From Diphasiastrum complanatum (lineage: Eukaryota; Streptophyta; Lycopodiopsida; Lycopodiales; Lycopodiaceae), in assembly GCA_029204225.1 (NCBI GenBank), contig CM055106.1, positions 50,599,325 to 50,663,324 of the forward strand: a DNA stretch of 64,000 nt. Reading direction: 5' to 3'. The notes beneath the pieces are model-generated. The model ran no database searches. It saw only the letters and a program-made list of their open reading frames with translations, and was not told the origin of the DNA. This document shows, in pieces, positions 24,779 to 64,000 of the stretch. Numbering within the stretch: the stretch's first letter is position 1; each line of letters starts with the position of its first letter. The translations under genes and the position numbers were made by a program.

Positions 24779-24888
24779 CCCTTGGATGAGGATCCTATTG
24801 CAACAAGACATCTAAAACCTCTCAATGTCTCTCACGCCTTTGGATGAGGAGTCTTTGTGTCTTTCAAAAAGCCTTTGGATGAGGAGTA
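24779..24888. promoter_or_regulatory. Three CCTTTGGATGAGGA repeats upstream of PNPase
   Basis: Near-identical 14-base units occur at about 24779-24792, 24837-24851 and 24872-24886, some 540-650 bases upstream of the PNPase start codon. Spaced repeats in a promoter position could be protein sites, but that is inference. Confidence 0.35.
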
Positions 24889-25018
24889 GGGTGGTTACAT
24901 GGAGCATTTAAAGACTCTCCAATTTTATTATCCCTGCGACTCTCGTACAGGAGACCCGAACCCAAAACCCATCCCATCCGCTTTTTTATTCCGTAAATAC
25001 CCATCCCCATTCATCACA

Positions 25019-25020
<2 letters not shown>

Positions 25021-25060
<40 letters not shown>

Positions 25061-25285
25061 CGAGCCAGCGAGCGAGGCATTCACGACACAAAGAGCTCTA
25101 GAGAGACAGATCCACGACAACAATGAGAAAAATATAATAAATATAAATAAATAAATAAATATATAGATGGAGAGAGAAAAAGAGAGAGTAGAGAGAGAGA
25201 CAGATTCACGACAACGAGAAAAATATAATAAATATAAATAAATAAATAAATATATAGATAGAGAGAGAAAAAGAGAGGGTTCAGA
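25021..25285 (+). promoter_or_regulatory. GA-repeat tract and ~90-bp tandem duplication in PNPase 5' region
   Basis: A pure GA run (25021-25056) is followed by two copies of a unit with CAGATYCACGACAAC, an AATAAATA-rich centre and GAGAGAGAAAAAGAGAG. The copies are at 25107-25200 and 25201-25285. The block lies 150-400 bases upstream of the start codon, so it is promoter or 5' leader. GA runs at this place are typical targets of plant BBR/BPC GAGA-binding factors; binding here is inferred. Confidence 0.5.
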
Positions 25286-25430
25286 GGGAGATGAGGTTCC
25301 TTTTGTTGCAAGCGGAAAGGAGTAAATGGTGCGTTGAGAGCTCTCCTACACTAGACTGATTGCGAAGAGGGGGGAGAGACAGAGAGGGAGAGGGGGACGA
25401 GCGAGGGAGAGTTTGAGAAGTCAGCTGAGC

Positions 25431-63739
<38,309 letters not shown>

Positions 63740-63874
63740 GTACGTACTCTCCCTTTAGCACTAGCATTAGTTTACATGTGTTTCTTTATTACCACATGGA
63801 GATGTTATTACGCTCCCTTATTTGTACCACACACTTGAGATGTACTGTTTTCCTCTTGTAAAAGACATTAATTC

Positions 63875-63875
<1 letters not shown>

Positions 63876-63914
<39 letters not shown>
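63876..63914. repeat. CT microsatellite in PNPase intron 9
   Basis: About 38 bases of CT repeat; no coding role. Confidence 0.95.
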
Positions 63915-63916
<2 letters not shown>

Positions 63917-64000
63917 CAATCCAATATCCTGCAGATCTTTTTCCGCTTGTGCTACAGCAATTGTTGGGAACTTGGGTGGTTCTGCAAATCAGTGGCAGAA

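Noticed and set aside
25413..25430. TTG start for PNPase six codons upstream of the ATG
   Set aside because: ATG at 25431 starts a good transit peptide; a non-ATG start is not needed.

Overview
The window is nuclear DNA of a land plant with a large, transposon-rich genome. The evidence is one split host gene with a plastid-type leader and GT-AG introns up to 21 kb, plus plant-type transposons: Ty3/gypsy chromoviruses, Ty1/copia, BED/DUF659 hAT, Helitron, a LINE and non-coding LTR elements. A fern or other large-genome plant is possible, but the sequence does not settle the lineage.

Host gene: nine exons between 25431 and 63739 (+) encode the first ~356 residues of a chloroplast-type polynucleotide phosphorylase (PNPase, PNP1-like). 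They cover the transit peptide, the first RNase PH domain and the start of the helical domain; the gene runs off the right edge. Introns 4 (11.4 kb) and 7 (21.2 kb) are swollen by transposons, yet the exons have no stops and join in phase.

Left region (1-24.9 kb): low-complexity T-rich DNA; a decayed chromovirus pol (1256-3602); sequence with no recognised gene; a minus-strand remnant of an unrecognised protein beside a broken Helitron helicase (7193-10040); and three decayed copia elements. The third copia was split by a non-coding LTR element at 18263-23565 (family B) with a 5-bp target duplication.

Intron 4 holds a second family-B element (30862-38775, 5-bp target duplication). Its non-coding core has been replaced by an antisense chromovirus fragment, a decayed gag-pol and a hairpin-forming inverted repeat. 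A LINE tail fragment follows.

Intron 7 holds a hAT element (42581-53907) with short terminal inverted repeats and an 8-bp target duplication. Inside its transposase sits a chromovirus (44761-50972, minus, 5-bp target duplication). Next come two internally deleted hAT copies lying tail to tail, a 307-bp GA tract, a LINE with an open 872-codon frame lodged in the GA tract, a fold-back holding a hAT zinc-finger fragment, and AT-rich junction repeats.

No tRNA, rRNA or CRISPR was recognised. Almost all transposon reading frames are broken. Many breaks look like C-to-T changes, as expected from decay of methylated DNA. The LINE frame is the exception, and its C-terminus carries two motifs resembling PCNA-binding (PIP) boxes.
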